64,000 bases of DNA. Origin: JBEBGV01 sp040081265. Its GTDB lineage: Bacteria; Acidobacteriota; Vicinamibacteria; Vicinamibacterales; UBA2999. The notes beneath the pieces are model-generated. The model was not told the DNA's origin, ran no database searches, and saw nothing but the letters and a program-made list of their open reading frames with translations. The position numbers and the translations under genes were made by a program. Numbering within the stretch: the first letter of the stretch is position 1; each line of letters starts with the position of its first letter. The stretch is from contig JBEBGV010000002.1 of the NCBI GenBank assembly GCA_040081265.1, forward strand, positions 88,186 through 152,185, read 5' to 3'. Shown piece after piece: positions 1 to 8,653 of this stretch.

Positions 1-59
1 GACGCACCGCGTTCAGGTCGTCCTGGGCGCGCCGCGCCAGCGCACGTAGGCGAGATCAA

Positions 60-251
60 CTACAGCGCGCGCTTGATGAGCTCGACGATGCCAACCAGGA
101 CGGCGAGGGCCAGTGGCAGCGCCAGGACGACCGCGATGGCGAGCAGGAGATCGGCGACCGCGCCGCGCGCGCGTGTGAACCAGGATCCGCTGCCGAGGGC
201 AGCGGGAGCAATGAGAGGACCGCCGTTGTTGGACATCACTGTGATCAGCAT
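60..251 (-). CDS. small single-span membrane protein, unknown function
   Basis: A 63-residue product with a polar, Gly/Pro/Ser-rich N-terminus, an Arg-containing segment near residue 27, then one long hydrophobic helix (about residues 33-58, LLLAIAVVLALPLALAVLV) and a short basic tail ending KRAL. The layout fits a tail-anchored inner-membrane peptide. A start at the sixth residue (second ATG) is equally possible; a weak AGGG precedes the first. It lies downstream of the FAD monooxygenase on the same strand with an 81-bp gap. No family recognised. The reading frame on the opposite strand is also open but has an Arg/Ser/Pro-rich shadow composition. Confidence 0.5.
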   Translation of the reverse strand: MLITVMSNNGGPLIAPAALGSGSWFTRARGAVADLLLAIAVVLALPLALAVLVGIVELIKRAL

Positions 252-332
252 GCGCCCTGGCGCACGCCCGACCTAACGAATTCGCCGCGGGCGGCCGGCG
301 TCATCCAGAAGACGCTGCGGGTTCTCCACGCG

Positions 333-1487
333 TCATCGGCTCACGTCGGTACCGGCGCGACGATTGATCCTCGCGAACAACTTCACGAACGGCTTGATCG
401 GGATGAGCCGGATGACCACTTCGCGAAGGCAGCATGCGGCAGGATTCATCGTCCGCATCACCGCGGCGGTGCGGCGTCCCTGGCCGAGCAGCGCCGTCGT
501 CTTGTCGCGCCGCTCTCGCTCGTAGCGCTTCAGGCGGTCCTCGACGGCACCCTCGGCGCGCAGGACGTTGCCGAGCGTGACGGCGTCCACGATCGCCTGC
601 GCCGCACCCTGGCCGGTGTGTGGCAACACCGGATGCGCCGCGTCCCCGAGAAGCGTCACGGCTCCCTTGCTCCAGAACGGAATCGGATCACGATCGAAGA
701 GCTCATCGCACCGCATGTCCGTGGTGGCCGACGTCACCGCGCGGAACGCCTCATCGAACCGGGGCGACATGTGCGCCAGGATTGCGGCCGGATCCCGCAC
801 GCCCGGCGGAACCAGTTCGCGCGCCAGCGACAGTGCCCAGTAGATGCCCGTCTCGCTGGCGCGGACCAGAAAGGCCTCAACACCTCGGTCGAGGTAATAA
901 ATGCCCGAAGCACCACCCAGGTGACCAACGACGCCGTGCACGCCTCCCCGCACAGCGATGATGCTGCTCGAACGCGGCGGCGGCTCGGACGGATGGAGCG
1001 CGCGCCGGACGACGGAGCCGAAACCGTCAGCGCCGACCAGCAGGTCACCATCGGCGCGGTCGCCATTCGCCAACTGCAGGGTGATGCGGTTGGCCTCAAC
1101 CGAGAATCCCGTCGCCTCGGCGTCCAGGGCGATGGAGTCCATCCCGACCGCTTCGAGCAGCGCACCGTGCAGGGCGGGCCGCAACGCCACCACTGTGGGA
1201 CCGCCCATGGCGTCGGGCGGCGGAAACTCGGCGCGTTTCAGGACGGTGCCGTCCATGCGCCGCACTTCTCCGCGTGTCGGCGCGAACCCGCGCGCGAGCA
1301 CGACATCGGCGATCCCCAGCTCGCGCAGGGCCGCAATCGCGTTCGGCGCCAGCAGCAGCCCGAACCCAAGCTCGCGCGCGGACGGCGCCTGTTCAAAGAT
1401 GCGAATAGTCCAGCCAGCCCGGCGCAGCGCAATGCCGGCGGACAGGCCCCCGATGCCAGCGCCGACAATCAGCGCGGTTCGTGTCAC
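333..1487 (-). CDS. FAD-dependent monooxygenase (UbiH/salicylate hydroxylase-like)
   Basis: A 384-residue flavoprotein of the class A aromatic/heterocycle hydroxylases. Visible motifs are the N-terminal dinucleotide-binding GAGIGG (residues 9-14), the acidic-rich LVGADGFGSVVRR segment near residue 150 (DG motif), and GDAAHPVLPHTGQGA near residue 283, which binds the FAD ribityl/phosphate. It starts with GTG overlapping the transaminase stop (GTGA), so it is translationally coupled as the last gene of the pyrimidine-degradation operon. Substrate cannot be read from sequence. The family includes the urate hydroxylase HpxO and salicylate-type hydroxylases, so a heterocyclic nucleobase product is a reasonable guess given the neighbours, but this is inference. 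Confidence 0.88.
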   Translation of the reverse strand: MTRTALIVGAGIGGLSAGIALRRAGWTIRIFEQAPSARELGFGLLLAPNAIAALRELGIADVVLARGFAPTRGEVRRMDGTVLKRAEFPPPDAMGGPTVVALRPALHGALLEAVGMDSIALDAEATGFSVEANRITLQLANGDRADGDLLVGADGFGSVVRRALHPSEPPPRSSSIIAVRGGVHGVVGHLGGASGIYYLDRGVEAFLVRASETGIYWALSLARELVPPGVRDPAAILAHMSPRFDEAFRAVTSATTDMRCDELFDRDPIPFWSKGAVTLLGDAAHPVLPHTGQGAAQAIVDAVTLGNVLRAEGAVEDRLKRYERERRDKTTALLGQGRRTAAVMRTMNPAACCLREVVIRLIPIKPFVKLFARINRRAGTDVSR

Positions 1488-2788
1488 GTCACGACTTGAT
1501 CGGTGATCGTCAGGCCACGATCGATGATGTCGAATGCCTCGCGCAACTGCGCGTCGGTGATGATGAGCGGCGGATTCGTGAAGAAGTAGTTCCAGCGCAC
1601 GAAGGTGTAGAGACCTTCGTCTCTGAAGAACTTCCCGAGAGCCACCATCTCCGGCGACGTGCCGTTGAAGGGTGCCATCGGTTCCAGCGTCGCCCGGTTC
1701 CTGACCAGCTCAATGATCCCGAAGAGACCAATCGAGCGGACCGCACCGACAGACGGATGCCTGGCGGCGAGATCGGCGTGGAGCGAGCTGAGCAGCTGTC
1801 CTCGCTCGCGTGCCCGCTCGACGAGGCCGTCCTCTTCGATCACCGCGATGGCGGCCAGCGCAGCGGCGCAGGCAAGTGGATGGCTGTTGTAGGTCAGGCC
1901 ACCGGGGAAGGCGGTCTCCCGGAAGTGATCGGCGATCTTCTGACGCACCCCGACGGCACCGAGCTGCACATACGCGCTCGTCAGGCCCTTGGCCATCGTG
2001 ATGATGTCGGGCACCACGTTCCAGTGGTTGATCGCGAACCAGGCCCCGGTGCGCCCGAAGCCAGCCATGACCTCGTCGGCAATCATCAGGATGCCGTACT
2101 TGTCGCAGAGTGCCCGGACGCCCTGCATGTACCCGTCGGGCGGCACGAGGATGCCGTTGGTGCCACTCACGGTCTCGAGGATGAACGCCGCGATGGTGTG
2201 CGCGCCTTCGAGCTGGATGACCTCCTCGAGGTACTGCAGCGACTGCTCTGCCGTGTCCCAGCCTCGTTGCACGCCGTGATACGGATCGAGGACGTGGATG
2301 ACCCCGGGCATCGCCGGTTGCGTCCACCGCCTCGGATCGCCGGTGGCGGCAATCGCCGCGGCCGTGCCTCCGTGGTACGACCGGTAGCGCGCCATGATCT
2401 TCTGTCGTCCGGTGACCGCGCGGGCGATCTTGAACGCGTTCTCGTTGGCCTCGGCCCCGCCGTTGGTGAAGAAGAAGACGTCGATGTCACCGGGCGTCAA
2501 CTCCGCCAGCTTCGCACCGAGCCGCGCGCGAGGCTCGGTGGCCATGAACGGGTTGGCGTAGGCCAGCGACGCCGCCTGATCCTGAATGGCCTTGATGACG
2601 CGCCGGTCGCCGTGACCGATGTTCACGCACATCAGCTGGCTGTTGAAGTCGATGAACCGCTTGCCTTCGGGCGTCCAGAAGTAGATGCCCTCGGCACGCG
2701 ACACCGGGATTGGATCGACCGTCTTCTGCGCGGACCACTCGAAGATGGTGTGCTTCTTCGAGAGCGCAACGATCTCGTCGCCGGTCAT
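1484..2788 (-). CDS. class III PLP-dependent omega-amino acid transaminase (probable beta-alanine or taurine:pyruvate transaminase)
   Basis: A 434-residue class III (ornithine/omega-amino) aminotransferase. The PLP-binding region is intact: FTNGGAEANENAFK near 110, RYRSYHGGT near 138, the Asp of IADEVMAGFGRTG near 237, and the Schiff-base Lys in TMAKGLTSAY near 267. The start overlaps the stop of dihydropyrimidinase by ATGA. In the reductive pathway the products of ureidopropionase are beta-alanine or 3-aminoisobutyrate, so this enzyme probably passes their amino group to a keto acid, giving malonate semialdehyde. By eye the N-terminal region also resembles taurine:pyruvate transaminases, so substrate is assigned by context only. 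Confidence 0.88.
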   Translation of the reverse strand: MTGDEIVALSKKHTIFEWSAQKTVDPIPVSRAEGIYFWTPEGKRFIDFNSQLMCVNIGHGDRRVIKAIQDQAASLAYANPFMATEPRARLGAKLAELTPGDIDVFFFTNGGAEANENAFKIARAVTGRQKIMARYRSYHGGTAAAIAATGDPRRWTQPAMPGVIHVLDPYHGVQRGWDTAEQSLQYLEEVIQLEGAHTIAAFILETVSGTNGILVPPDGYMQGVRALCDKYGILMIADEVMAGFGRTGAWFAINHWNVVPDIITMAKGLTSAYVQLGAVGVRQKIADHFRETAFPGGLTYNSHPLACAAALAAIAVIEEDGLVERARERGQLLSSLHADLAARHPSVGAVRSIGLFGIIELVRNRATLEPMAPFNGTSPEMVALGKFFRDEGLYTFVRWNYFFTNPPLIITDAQLREAFDIIDRGLTITDQVVT

Positions 2789-4158
2789 CGCGTGCCTCTC
2801 TTGAGGAATGACCCGGCGCCCGCCTTGCCGGTGAATCGGCCGCCGTCGATGATCACTCGGCCTCTCGAAATGACCGTGTCGGTGGCGCCGGTCACTTCGC
2901 GACCCTCGTACGGGTTGTAGTCCACCTTCATGTGCAGCGTACTCACCGACAGTGTCAGCTTCCGCTCGGGGTCAAACACCACGATGTCGGCGTCGGATCC
3001 GGGCGCGATCGTCCCCTTGCGTGGGAACAGGCCGAAGATCTTCGCAGGCGACGTGGACGTGAGCTCGACGAAGCGGTTCAGCGAGATCCTGCCGGTGCGC
3101 ACACCACCGTCGTAGACCAGACTCATGCGAGTCTCGATGCCGGGTGCACCATTGGGAATCTTCGAAAAATCGTCCTTCCCCAGTTCCTTCTGCTCTTTCA
3201 TGCAGAAAGGACAATGATCGGTGGAGATCGCCTGGAGGTCGTTGTAGGCCAGGCCCCGCCACAGCCGGTCCTGGGTCTCCTTCGCGCGCAGCGGCGGACT
3301 CATCACGTACTTTGCACCGGCAAAGTCCGGCTCCTCGTAGTTGTCGTACGACAGGAACAGGTACTGCGGGCAGGTCTCGGCAAACGCCGGGATGCCCCTG
3401 TCGCGCGCCTCTGTCACCATCTCCAGAGCCTCGGCCGCCGACAGATGCACGATGTAGATCGGCACCCCGGCAATCTCTGCGAGCGCGATCGCCCGATGCG
3501 TGGCCTCGCCCTCGGCGCGCGCGGGCCGCGTCAGCGCGTGATATTTCGGGGCGGTCTTTCCGGCCGCCAGCGCCCTCTGTACCAGCACGTCAATGACGCC
3601 GCCGTTCTCCGCGTGCATGCAGATCGTCCCGCCGTTGTCCCCCGTGCGCAGCAGCGCCTTGAAGATGCTGGCATCGTCCAGCATGAAGACGCCCGGATAC
3701 GCCATGAACAGCTTGAAGGACGTCAAGCCCTGGCGAACCAGTGCGTCCATCTCGAGCTCCACCTGATCGTTGAGCTCGGTGACGATCATGTGGAAGCCGT
3801 AGTCGATCGCGGCTTTGCCTTCGGCCTTCTTCAGCCAGGTTTCCCAGGCGTGATGCAGCGTCTGCCCGCGGTATTGAATCGCAAAGTCGACGATGCTGGT
3901 CGTACCCCCGTGGGCGGCCGCGATCGTCCCGGATTCGAAATCATCGGCGGACGTCGACCCCCCGAACGGCATGTCGAGGTGCGTGTGCACGTCGATTCCG
4001 CCCGGCAAGACGTACTTTCCGGTCGCATCGATCACGCGATCTGCCTGCATCGTCAGGTTGCTGCCGATCACCGTGATCTTCTCGCCCTCGACGAGCACGT
4101 CGCCCTTGTAGAGGTCGGTGGCCGTCACGATGGTCCCGCCCTTGATCAGCACACTCAT
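2785..4158 (-). CDS. hydA: dihydropyrimidinase (D-hydantoinase)
   Basis: A 457-residue cyclic amidohydrolase that opens dihydrouracil or dihydrothymine to N-carbamoyl-beta-amino acids. Metal ligands are visible: HTH in GGIDVHTHLD near residue 58, the lysine to be carboxylated in SFKLFMAYPG near 150, ICMHAENG near 182, VHLSAAEAL near 238, and the Asp in AISTDHCPF near 315. Length is normal for the family. It ends in an ATGA overlap with the transaminase. Its start codon is separated from the upstream ureidopropionase gene by 69 bp made almost entirely of a 7-nt tandem array. Confidence 0.95.
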   Translation of the reverse strand: MSVLIKGGTIVTATDLYKGDVLVEGEKITVIGSNLTMQADRVIDATGKYVLPGGIDVHTHLDMPFGGSTSADDFESGTIAAAHGGTTSIVDFAIQYRGQTLHHAWETWLKKAEGKAAIDYGFHMIVTELNDQVELEMDALVRQGLTSFKLFMAYPGVFMLDDASIFKALLRTGDNGGTICMHAENGGVIDVLVQRALAAGKTAPKYHALTRPARAEGEATHRAIALAEIAGVPIYIVHLSAAEALEMVTEARDRGIPAFAETCPQYLFLSYDNYEEPDFAGAKYVMSPPLRAKETQDRLWRGLAYNDLQAISTDHCPFCMKEQKELGKDDFSKIPNGAPGIETRMSLVYDGGVRTGRISLNRFVELTSTSPAKIFGLFPRKGTIAPGSDADIVVFDPERKLTLSVSTLHMKVDYNPYEGREVTGATDTVISRGRVIIDGGRFTGKAGAGSFLKRGTR

Positions 4159-4170
4159 GGGGTGTCCTCT

Positions 4171-4227
4171 GCCTACCGCCTACCGCCTACCACCCACTGC
4201 CCACTGCCCACTGCCCACTGCCGACTA
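4171..4227 (-). repeat. 7-nt tandem array between ureidopropionase and dihydropyrimidinase genes
   Basis: Read on the minus strand this is a run of seven-base units: TAGTCGG, four copies of CAGTGGG, TGGTAGG, two of CGGTAGG. It begins directly after the TAG stop of the ureidopropionase gene and fills the gap to the next gene in the operon. The four CAGTGGG copies place GGG tracts at constant 4-nt spacing, a canonical G-quadruplex layout on the sense (mRNA) strand. Confidence 0.85.
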
Positions 4228-5091
4228 CTATTCCGTCAGTCCCCCGTACGTCTCAGGACGACGGTCCCTGTAGAACTGCCAGACGCGTCGAACCTCCTCG
4301 ATGAGATCCATGTCCATCTCAGCAACGATCAGCTCGTTCCTGTCCTCAGAGGCCGTGGCGAGGAAGTTGCCGCGGGGATCGACGAAGTAGGACGACCCGT
4401 AGAAGCGCCCGATGTTCCAGGGTGCTTCGGTGCCAACACGGTTGCTGCACGCCATGAAATACCCGTTGGCCACGGCGTGGGCTGGCTGCTCCAGCTTCCA
4501 CAGATACTGCGAGAGTCCCGCCACCGTCGCCGACGGGTTGAAGACGATCTCCGCGCCATTCAGTCCGAGCAGGCGCGCTCCCTCGGGAAAGTGGCGGTCG
4601 TAGCAGATGTAGACGCCCACCGTGGCGTAGCGTGTCTTGAACACCGGGTAGCCGAGATTGCCCGGCTTGAAAAAGTACTTCTCCCAGAAGCCTGAGGTGT
4701 GGGGGATGTGGTTCTTCCGATACTTGCCGAGGTAGCTGCCGTCGGAGTCGTAGACCGCAGCGGTGTTGTAGTAGACGCCGGCCTGCTCCCGTTCGTAGAC
4801 GGGCACGACCATGGCCATCTTGTACTTCTTCGCATACTGGGCCATCAGCTCGGTGGTCGGCCCAGGTACCGACTCGGCGATGTCGTACCAGTGCTGATCC
4901 TGGCTCGGGCAGAAGTAGGGGCCGTTGAAGACCTCCTGCAGACCCAGGATTTGCACCCCGCGCCTGCCGGCCTCTTCGATGAGAGGGATGTGCACGTCAA
5001 TGGCGGCCTGGCGCACCTTGTCGATCGGCACCGAGGGATCGGTGAGCGGGGCGGCTGTCTGGATGAGGCCGCCGAGGACTTTGCGAGGCAT
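4228..5091 (-). CDS. pydC: beta-ureidopropionase (N-carbamoyl-beta-alanine amidohydrolase)
   Basis: A 287-residue nitrilase-superfamily amidohydrolase that hydrolyses N-carbamoyl-beta-alanine to beta-alanine, CO2 and ammonia, the third step of reductive pyrimidine breakdown. The Glu-Lys-Cys triad is present: Glu in LGLQEVFNGP near 53, Lys in GKYRKNHIPH near 129, Cys in VYICYDRHFPE near 163. The typical carbamylase context SGFWEKYFFKPGN follows the Lys. It is the first gene of the minus-strand operon and diverges from preA across a 116-bp spacer holding two facing hairpins. The TAG stop borders the downstream 7-nt array. Confidence 0.93.
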   Translation of the reverse strand: MPRKVLGGLIQTAAPLTDPSVPIDKVRQAAIDVHIPLIEEAGRRGVQILGLQEVFNGPYFCPSQDQHWYDIAESVPGPTTELMAQYAKKYKMAMVVPVYEREQAGVYYNTAAVYDSDGSYLGKYRKNHIPHTSGFWEKYFFKPGNLGYPVFKTRYATVGVYICYDRHFPEGARLLGLNGAEIVFNPSATVAGLSQYLWKLEQPAHAVANGYFMACSNRVGTEAPWNIGRFYGSSYFVDPRGNFLATASEDRNELIVAEMDMDLIEEVRRVWQFYRDRRPETYGGLTE

Positions 5092-5101
5092 GTTGGTCTC
5101 C

Positions 5102-5185
5102 GGCGGACCTGAAGGTCCGCCCTACGAACGCCTATCGGACCCACGTACAACATTCCTGTACGTAGGCCGCACCTTTAGGTGCGGC
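5102..5185. repeat. two facing REP-like hairpins in the divergent pydC/preA spacer
   Basis: First hairpin: GGCGGACC (5102-5109), loop TGAA, GGTCCGCC (5114-5121), then CTAC. Second: GCCGCACC (5166-5173), loop TTTA, GGTGCGGC (5178-5185), preceded by GTAG, so it is the same element in reverse orientation. Between them is a smaller inverted repeat, ACGTACA (from 5153) and TGTACGT. This head-to-head pair resembles the arrangement of REP elements in BIMEs. Any promoters for the two divergent operons must overlap or flank it. Confidence 0.8.
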
Positions 5186-5207
5186 ACTCATCGAAAGGCG
5201 TCATTAT

Positions 5208-6326
5208 ATGGCGTCAAAGGACACCACCATGGCCGTGCAGCTGGACGTCACGTTCACCGGGCTCCGTTTCGAGAATCCCTTCCTGCTCGCCTCGGCGCCG
5301 CCCACCGAATCCGACAGCAACATCATGCGCGCGTTCGATGCCGGCTGGGGCGGGGTGGTCACCAAGACCATCGGGCTTCACCCGGTCGTGAACGTCGCAG
5401 GGCCGAAGACCAAGTTTCTGCGCGCCACGCCCGACACCGGGCATCTGTCGATGCGCAAGCAACCGGGCTCGGCCCTTCATTCGTCGTGGAACTGGGAGCT
5501 CATCTCCGACAAGCCACTCGACTGGTGGGTGCCACGCATCGCCCGGATCAAGCAGGCGCACCCCACCCGGATCCTCGTCGCCTCGATCATGGCCGGCTCG
5601 GGAAGCGACGAAGAGTTGAGGCACTGGCAGACGCTCGCCAAAGCCTGCCAGGCCGAGGGCGCCGACGCCCTCGAGCTGAACCTGTCCTGCCCGCACATGG
5701 ACCGGAAGGATATGGGGTCGAACATCGGCAAAGACACTGAACTGGTCTCAATCGTCACCGAGGTCGTGAAGGAGGTCGCACGGGTACCCGTGTGGGCCAA
5801 GCTGACCCCTTCGACCACCGACATCGTGATCGAGGCGCGCGGTGCTTTCCTCGGCGGCGCAGACGCCATCACGTCGTCCAACACGTTTCCGTCGCTGCCG
5901 CTGATCGATCCCGAGACGCTCGAGTTCGAGATGAACGTCGACGGCCTGGTGTCCAGTGGCGGACTCGGCGGTCCGGCGATCCTGCCGTTGTCGATGGCCA
6001 AGATGTCGCAGCTGACGCAGGCGTTCCCGGACAAGTCGTTCTCGGGCATCGGCGGCGTGGCGGAGTTCGCCCACGCGCTCAACTACTTCCTGCTGGGCTG
6101 CGGGACGGTCCAGGTCTGCACCGCAGCGATGCTCGATCACGCGATTGGTCCCAACGTCATCAAGGGACTGCTGGCTGGTATGCGCGAGGTCATGGAGCGC
6201 AAGGGCTGGACCTCACTCGACGACTTCCGGGGTGCTCGCCGCGACCGCGTCGTGGTGCACTCGCAGATTCGTCGTCCGGAGGACAGCGACTATCACGGCG
6301 GGCACGAAGCTGAAGGCTATGCCTGA
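5208..6326 (+). CDS. preA: PreA-like dihydropyrimidine dehydrogenase, lacking the ferredoxin domain
   Basis: A 372-residue dihydroorotate-dehydrogenase-fold flavoprotein. NPFLLASAPPTES, GGVVTKTIG, LELNLSCPHMD and VWAKLTPSTTDI match the FMN barrel of dihydropyrimidine dehydrogenase and PreA, and SGIGGV near 281 marks the phosphate-binding end. E. coli PreA (411 residues) continues into a ferredoxin domain with two Cys clusters; this protein ends at that point and has no CxxCxxC motif. By-eye alignment also puts Ile where the mammalian active-site Cys (LACGQDP) lies, though E. coli PreA lacks that Cys too. No PreT partner is present here. The start at 5208 could instead be the ATG at 5229. It overlaps the transporter gene by 8 bp. 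Confidence 0.85.
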   Translation: MASKDTTMAVQLDVTFTGLRFENPFLLASAPPTESDSNIMRAFDAGWGGVVTKTIGLHPVVNVAGPKTKFLRATPDTGHLSMRKQPGSALHSSWNWELISDKPLDWWVPRIARIKQAHPTRILVASIMAGSGSDEELRHWQTLAKACQAEGADALELNLSCPHMDRKDMGSNIGKDTELVSIVTEVVKEVARVPVWAKLTPSTTDIVIEARGAFLGGADAITSSNTFPSLPLIDPETLEFEMNVDGLVSSGGLGGPAILPLSMAKMSQLTQAFPDKSFSGIGGVAEFAHALNYFLLGCGTVQVCTAAMLDHAIGPNVIKGLLAGMREVMERKGWTSLDDFRGARRDRVVVHSQIRRPEDSDYHGGHEAEGYA

Positions 6327-7752
6327 GGAGCTGTCGAGCAGCCCACTCTGGAACGCCGACCTCGCGCCCACGACCGCTGCCCAGCGCACCTGGTCGACTT
6401 ACCACATCGCCGCGTTGTGGATTGGGATGAGCGTGGTGATTACCACCTACACGCTCGCATCCGGCCTGATGCAGCAGGGCATGACGTGGTGGCAGGCGAT
6501 GACCACCATCCTGCTCGGCAACGTCGTCGTTCTGGTGCCGATGGTCCTCAACGCCCACGCGGGAACGAAGTACGGAGTGTCTTTCCCGGTCCTCTGTCGC
6601 GCGAGCTTCGGCGTGCGGGGCGCCAACGTCCCCGCCCTCCTTCGCGCCCTGGTGGCCTGCGGGTGGTTCGGCATCCAGACATGGATCGGTGGCCTTGCGC
6701 TGAGCACGTTGCTTGGAGCCGCCTGGTCAGGGTGGAGCACGCTGCCGGGCAACGTCTGGATTGCCTTCGCCGCTTTCTGGGTCGTTCAGGTGGCGATCAT
6801 CGTGCGGGGGCTCGACGGCATCAAGAAGCTGGAGGGCTGGTCGGCTCCGCTCCTGCTGGGGGGCGGCGTGCTGCTGCTCGGCTGGGCGATCGCGCGCGGG
6901 GGAGGGCTGGGTCATATCCTCAGCGAATCGACACGGCTGCAGACCACGCACACGCCATTCTGGACGCTGTTTCCCGCTGCCCTCACCGCAAACGTCGGCT
7001 ACTGGGCCACGCTGAGCCTGAACATCCCCGACTTCACGCGCTATGCGCAGAGTCAGCGATCGCAGATGCTGGGCCAGGCACTGGGCCTGCCGACCACGAT
7101 GACCGCCTTCGCCTTCATCGGCGTGGCGGTGACCAGCGCAACCATCGTCATCTTCGGGGAGGCGATCTGGGATCCTGTCGCGCTGATCGCGCGCATCGGC
7201 AGTCCTGCCGTCATCATCCTGGGCGCGTTGATCGTGCTCCTGGCCCAGCTGACCACCAACATGGCGGCTAACGTTGTCTCCCCCGCCAACGACTTCTCGA
7301 GCCTCGCCCCGAAGCACGTCAGCTACGTGACAGGCGGGCTCATCACCGCCGTCATCGGCATCCTGATGATGCCGTGGCGCCTGTACCAGGACGCGGCGGC
7401 CTACATCTTCACGTGGCTGGTCGGGTATTCGAGCCTGATGGGAGCGATCGGTGGCATCCTGATCGCGGACTACTGGGTGCTGCGACGGTGCACGCTATCG
7501 CCGGCGGACCTGTTCAAGACCACCGGCGCCTACAGCTACAGCGGCGGCGTCAACCAGCGAGCCATCATTGCGCTCGTTCTTGCCGTACTCCCGGTCGTCC
7601 CTGGATTCCTCCGGGCAGCGATGACACCGGGAGGCACGGTCGCTGACCCGACGATCTTCGACACCATCTACACCTACGCGTGGTTCGTCACCTTCGGTCT
7701 GAGTTTCGTGATTTATCTGGCGCTAGTACCTTCAAAGGAGAAGCAACGGTAA
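6319..7752 (+). CDS. NCS1-family nucleobase:cation symporter
   Basis: A 477-residue, roughly 12-helix transporter of the nucleobase:cation symporter-1 family (uracil, cytosine, allantoin, hydantoin). The family motif MAANVVSPANDFSSL lies near residue 315, and an N-terminal WNxDLAPT segment precedes helix 1. I start it at the ATG at 6319, which overlaps the preA stop, because upstream codons of the open frame are shadow sequence of preA. Co-transcription with preA suggests uptake of uracil, thymine or a dihydropyrimidine. After it, bases 7753-7891 hold no gene I can support. Confidence 0.93.
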   Translation: MPEELSSSPLWNADLAPTTAAQRTWSTYHIAALWIGMSVVITTYTLASGLMQQGMTWWQAMTTILLGNVVVLVPMVLNAHAGTKYGVSFPVLCRASFGVRGANVPALLRALVACGWFGIQTWIGGLALSTLLGAAWSGWSTLPGNVWIAFAAFWVVQVAIIVRGLDGIKKLEGWSAPLLLGGGVLLLGWAIARGGGLGHILSESTRLQTTHTPFWTLFPAALTANVGYWATLSLNIPDFTRYAQSQRSQMLGQALGLPTTMTAFAFIGVAVTSATIVIFGEAIWDPVALIARIGSPAVIILGALIVLLAQLTTNMAANVVSPANDFSSLAPKHVSYVTGGLITAVIGILMMPWRLYQDAAAYIFTWLVGYSSLMGAIGGILIADYWVLRRCTLSPADLFKTTGAYSYSGGVNQRAIIALVLAVLPVVPGFLRAAMTPGGTVADPTIFDTIYTYAWFVTFGLSFVIYLALVPSKEKQR

Positions 7753-7891
7753 CAAGAGCAACATCCTGCGTTCGGCCGACAAGATGCCTGGGGAGTTCTA
7801 CGGACTACGCCCGGGACAGCAGCTGGAGGTTCGCACCTTCGGACTCCCGCCATCGGAACCACGCCCGCAGGCAGCACCGCCGCGCTAGCCA

Positions 7892-8581
7892 TCAGGGTTC
7901 GAACGTCGCCTTGTTCGTGGTGCGGGTCTTGTCCGCCGCGGCTTTGGCTGCGGCGGCTTCGTCCTTGACTCGCGCCGCTTCGCGCGCAGGCGCCTCGCGG
8001 TTGTCGAGGGCGACGGCCGAGGCCAGGGCTTCCCGGGCTTTCGATTCGGCTGCCAGCCTGGTGATCACCAGGCTGAACCCACCACGATAGTCCGACTCCA
8101 GCAGGGAGACGAGCGTTCGATCGTCGCGCCACTGCGCGACCACGACCGCGGCGTCGAGCTGCTGGTTGGCAGGCATGCGCGACTGGGTCGCCAGCCTGGA
8201 ACGCGGCCCATAGGGCACTGAGAGCGACGTGATCAGGTCTTCCCTGGTGAGGCCCTCGGTGCGGTTCGTGTCGTACTCGATCACGATCTTGAACAGCTCG
8301 TCATTCATGAAACTGAACGTCAGGCCGCGGACCGAATCGAAGTCCGACATGTCTCGACCAAACGACGACGACGGCCGCCATGTCAGCTCCTGCAGGAGCG
8401 CGGGCCGTTCGTGGAGGGTCCGGATATTGGAGACGGGCAGGCGCGCGAGCGTCAGCACGTCGGCGGTCGTGGCGCCGAGCTTGAACTCGCGATACACGTC
8501 CAGGTCGGCGGCGGAGGCCGTCGATACGCCGAGCACGATCAACGATAGACACGTCACCGTGCGAAACACGTGATGAAACAC
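7892..8581 (-). CDS. exported protein of unknown function
   Basis: A 229-residue product with a clear signal peptide (LSLIVLGVSTASA, cleavage expected near residue 24). The mature part has a mixed alpha/beta core (residues 25-175) and an Ala/Lys/Arg-rich, charged helical tail (about 180-229) likely to be a coiled coil or extended helix. VYREFKLGATTADVL near the mature N-terminus recalls short periplasmic domains that begin with a similar 'lG.t..eV' segment, but I do not assign a family. Convergent with the transporter gene. Confidence 0.72.
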   Translation of the reverse strand: MFHHVFRTVTCLSLIVLGVSTASAADLDVYREFKLGATTADVLTLARLPVSNIRTLHERPALLQELTWRPSSSFGRDMSDFDSVRGLTFSFMNDELFKIVIEYDTNRTEGLTREDLITSLSVPYGPRSRLATQSRMPANQQLDAAVVVAQWRDDRTLVSLLESDYRGGFSLVITRLAAESKAREALASAVALDNREAPAREAARVKDEAAAAKAAADKTRTTNKATFEP

Positions 8582-8653
8582 TGGCGCCCAACTTTCTGGA
8601 GGGCTTTGATGAGAGCTGACCGCGTGGCGCGGACGGGCGGAAGGATCCAGTAC

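Noticed and set aside
1..276. Plus-strand open frame at the window edge
   Set aside because: Arg/Ser/Pro/Thr-rich shadow; the minus strand encodes a plausible membrane helix.
1481..2920. 479-codon plus-strand frame opposite the transaminase
   Set aside because: Antisense shadow, a normal result of high G+C at third codon positions; the minus-strand gene has all PLP residues.
2932..4695. 587-codon plus-strand frame opposite dihydropyrimidinase and pydC
   Set aside because: His/Arg/Asp/Val-rich shadow of two well-supported genes on the other strand; no motif, and it spans an intergenic array.
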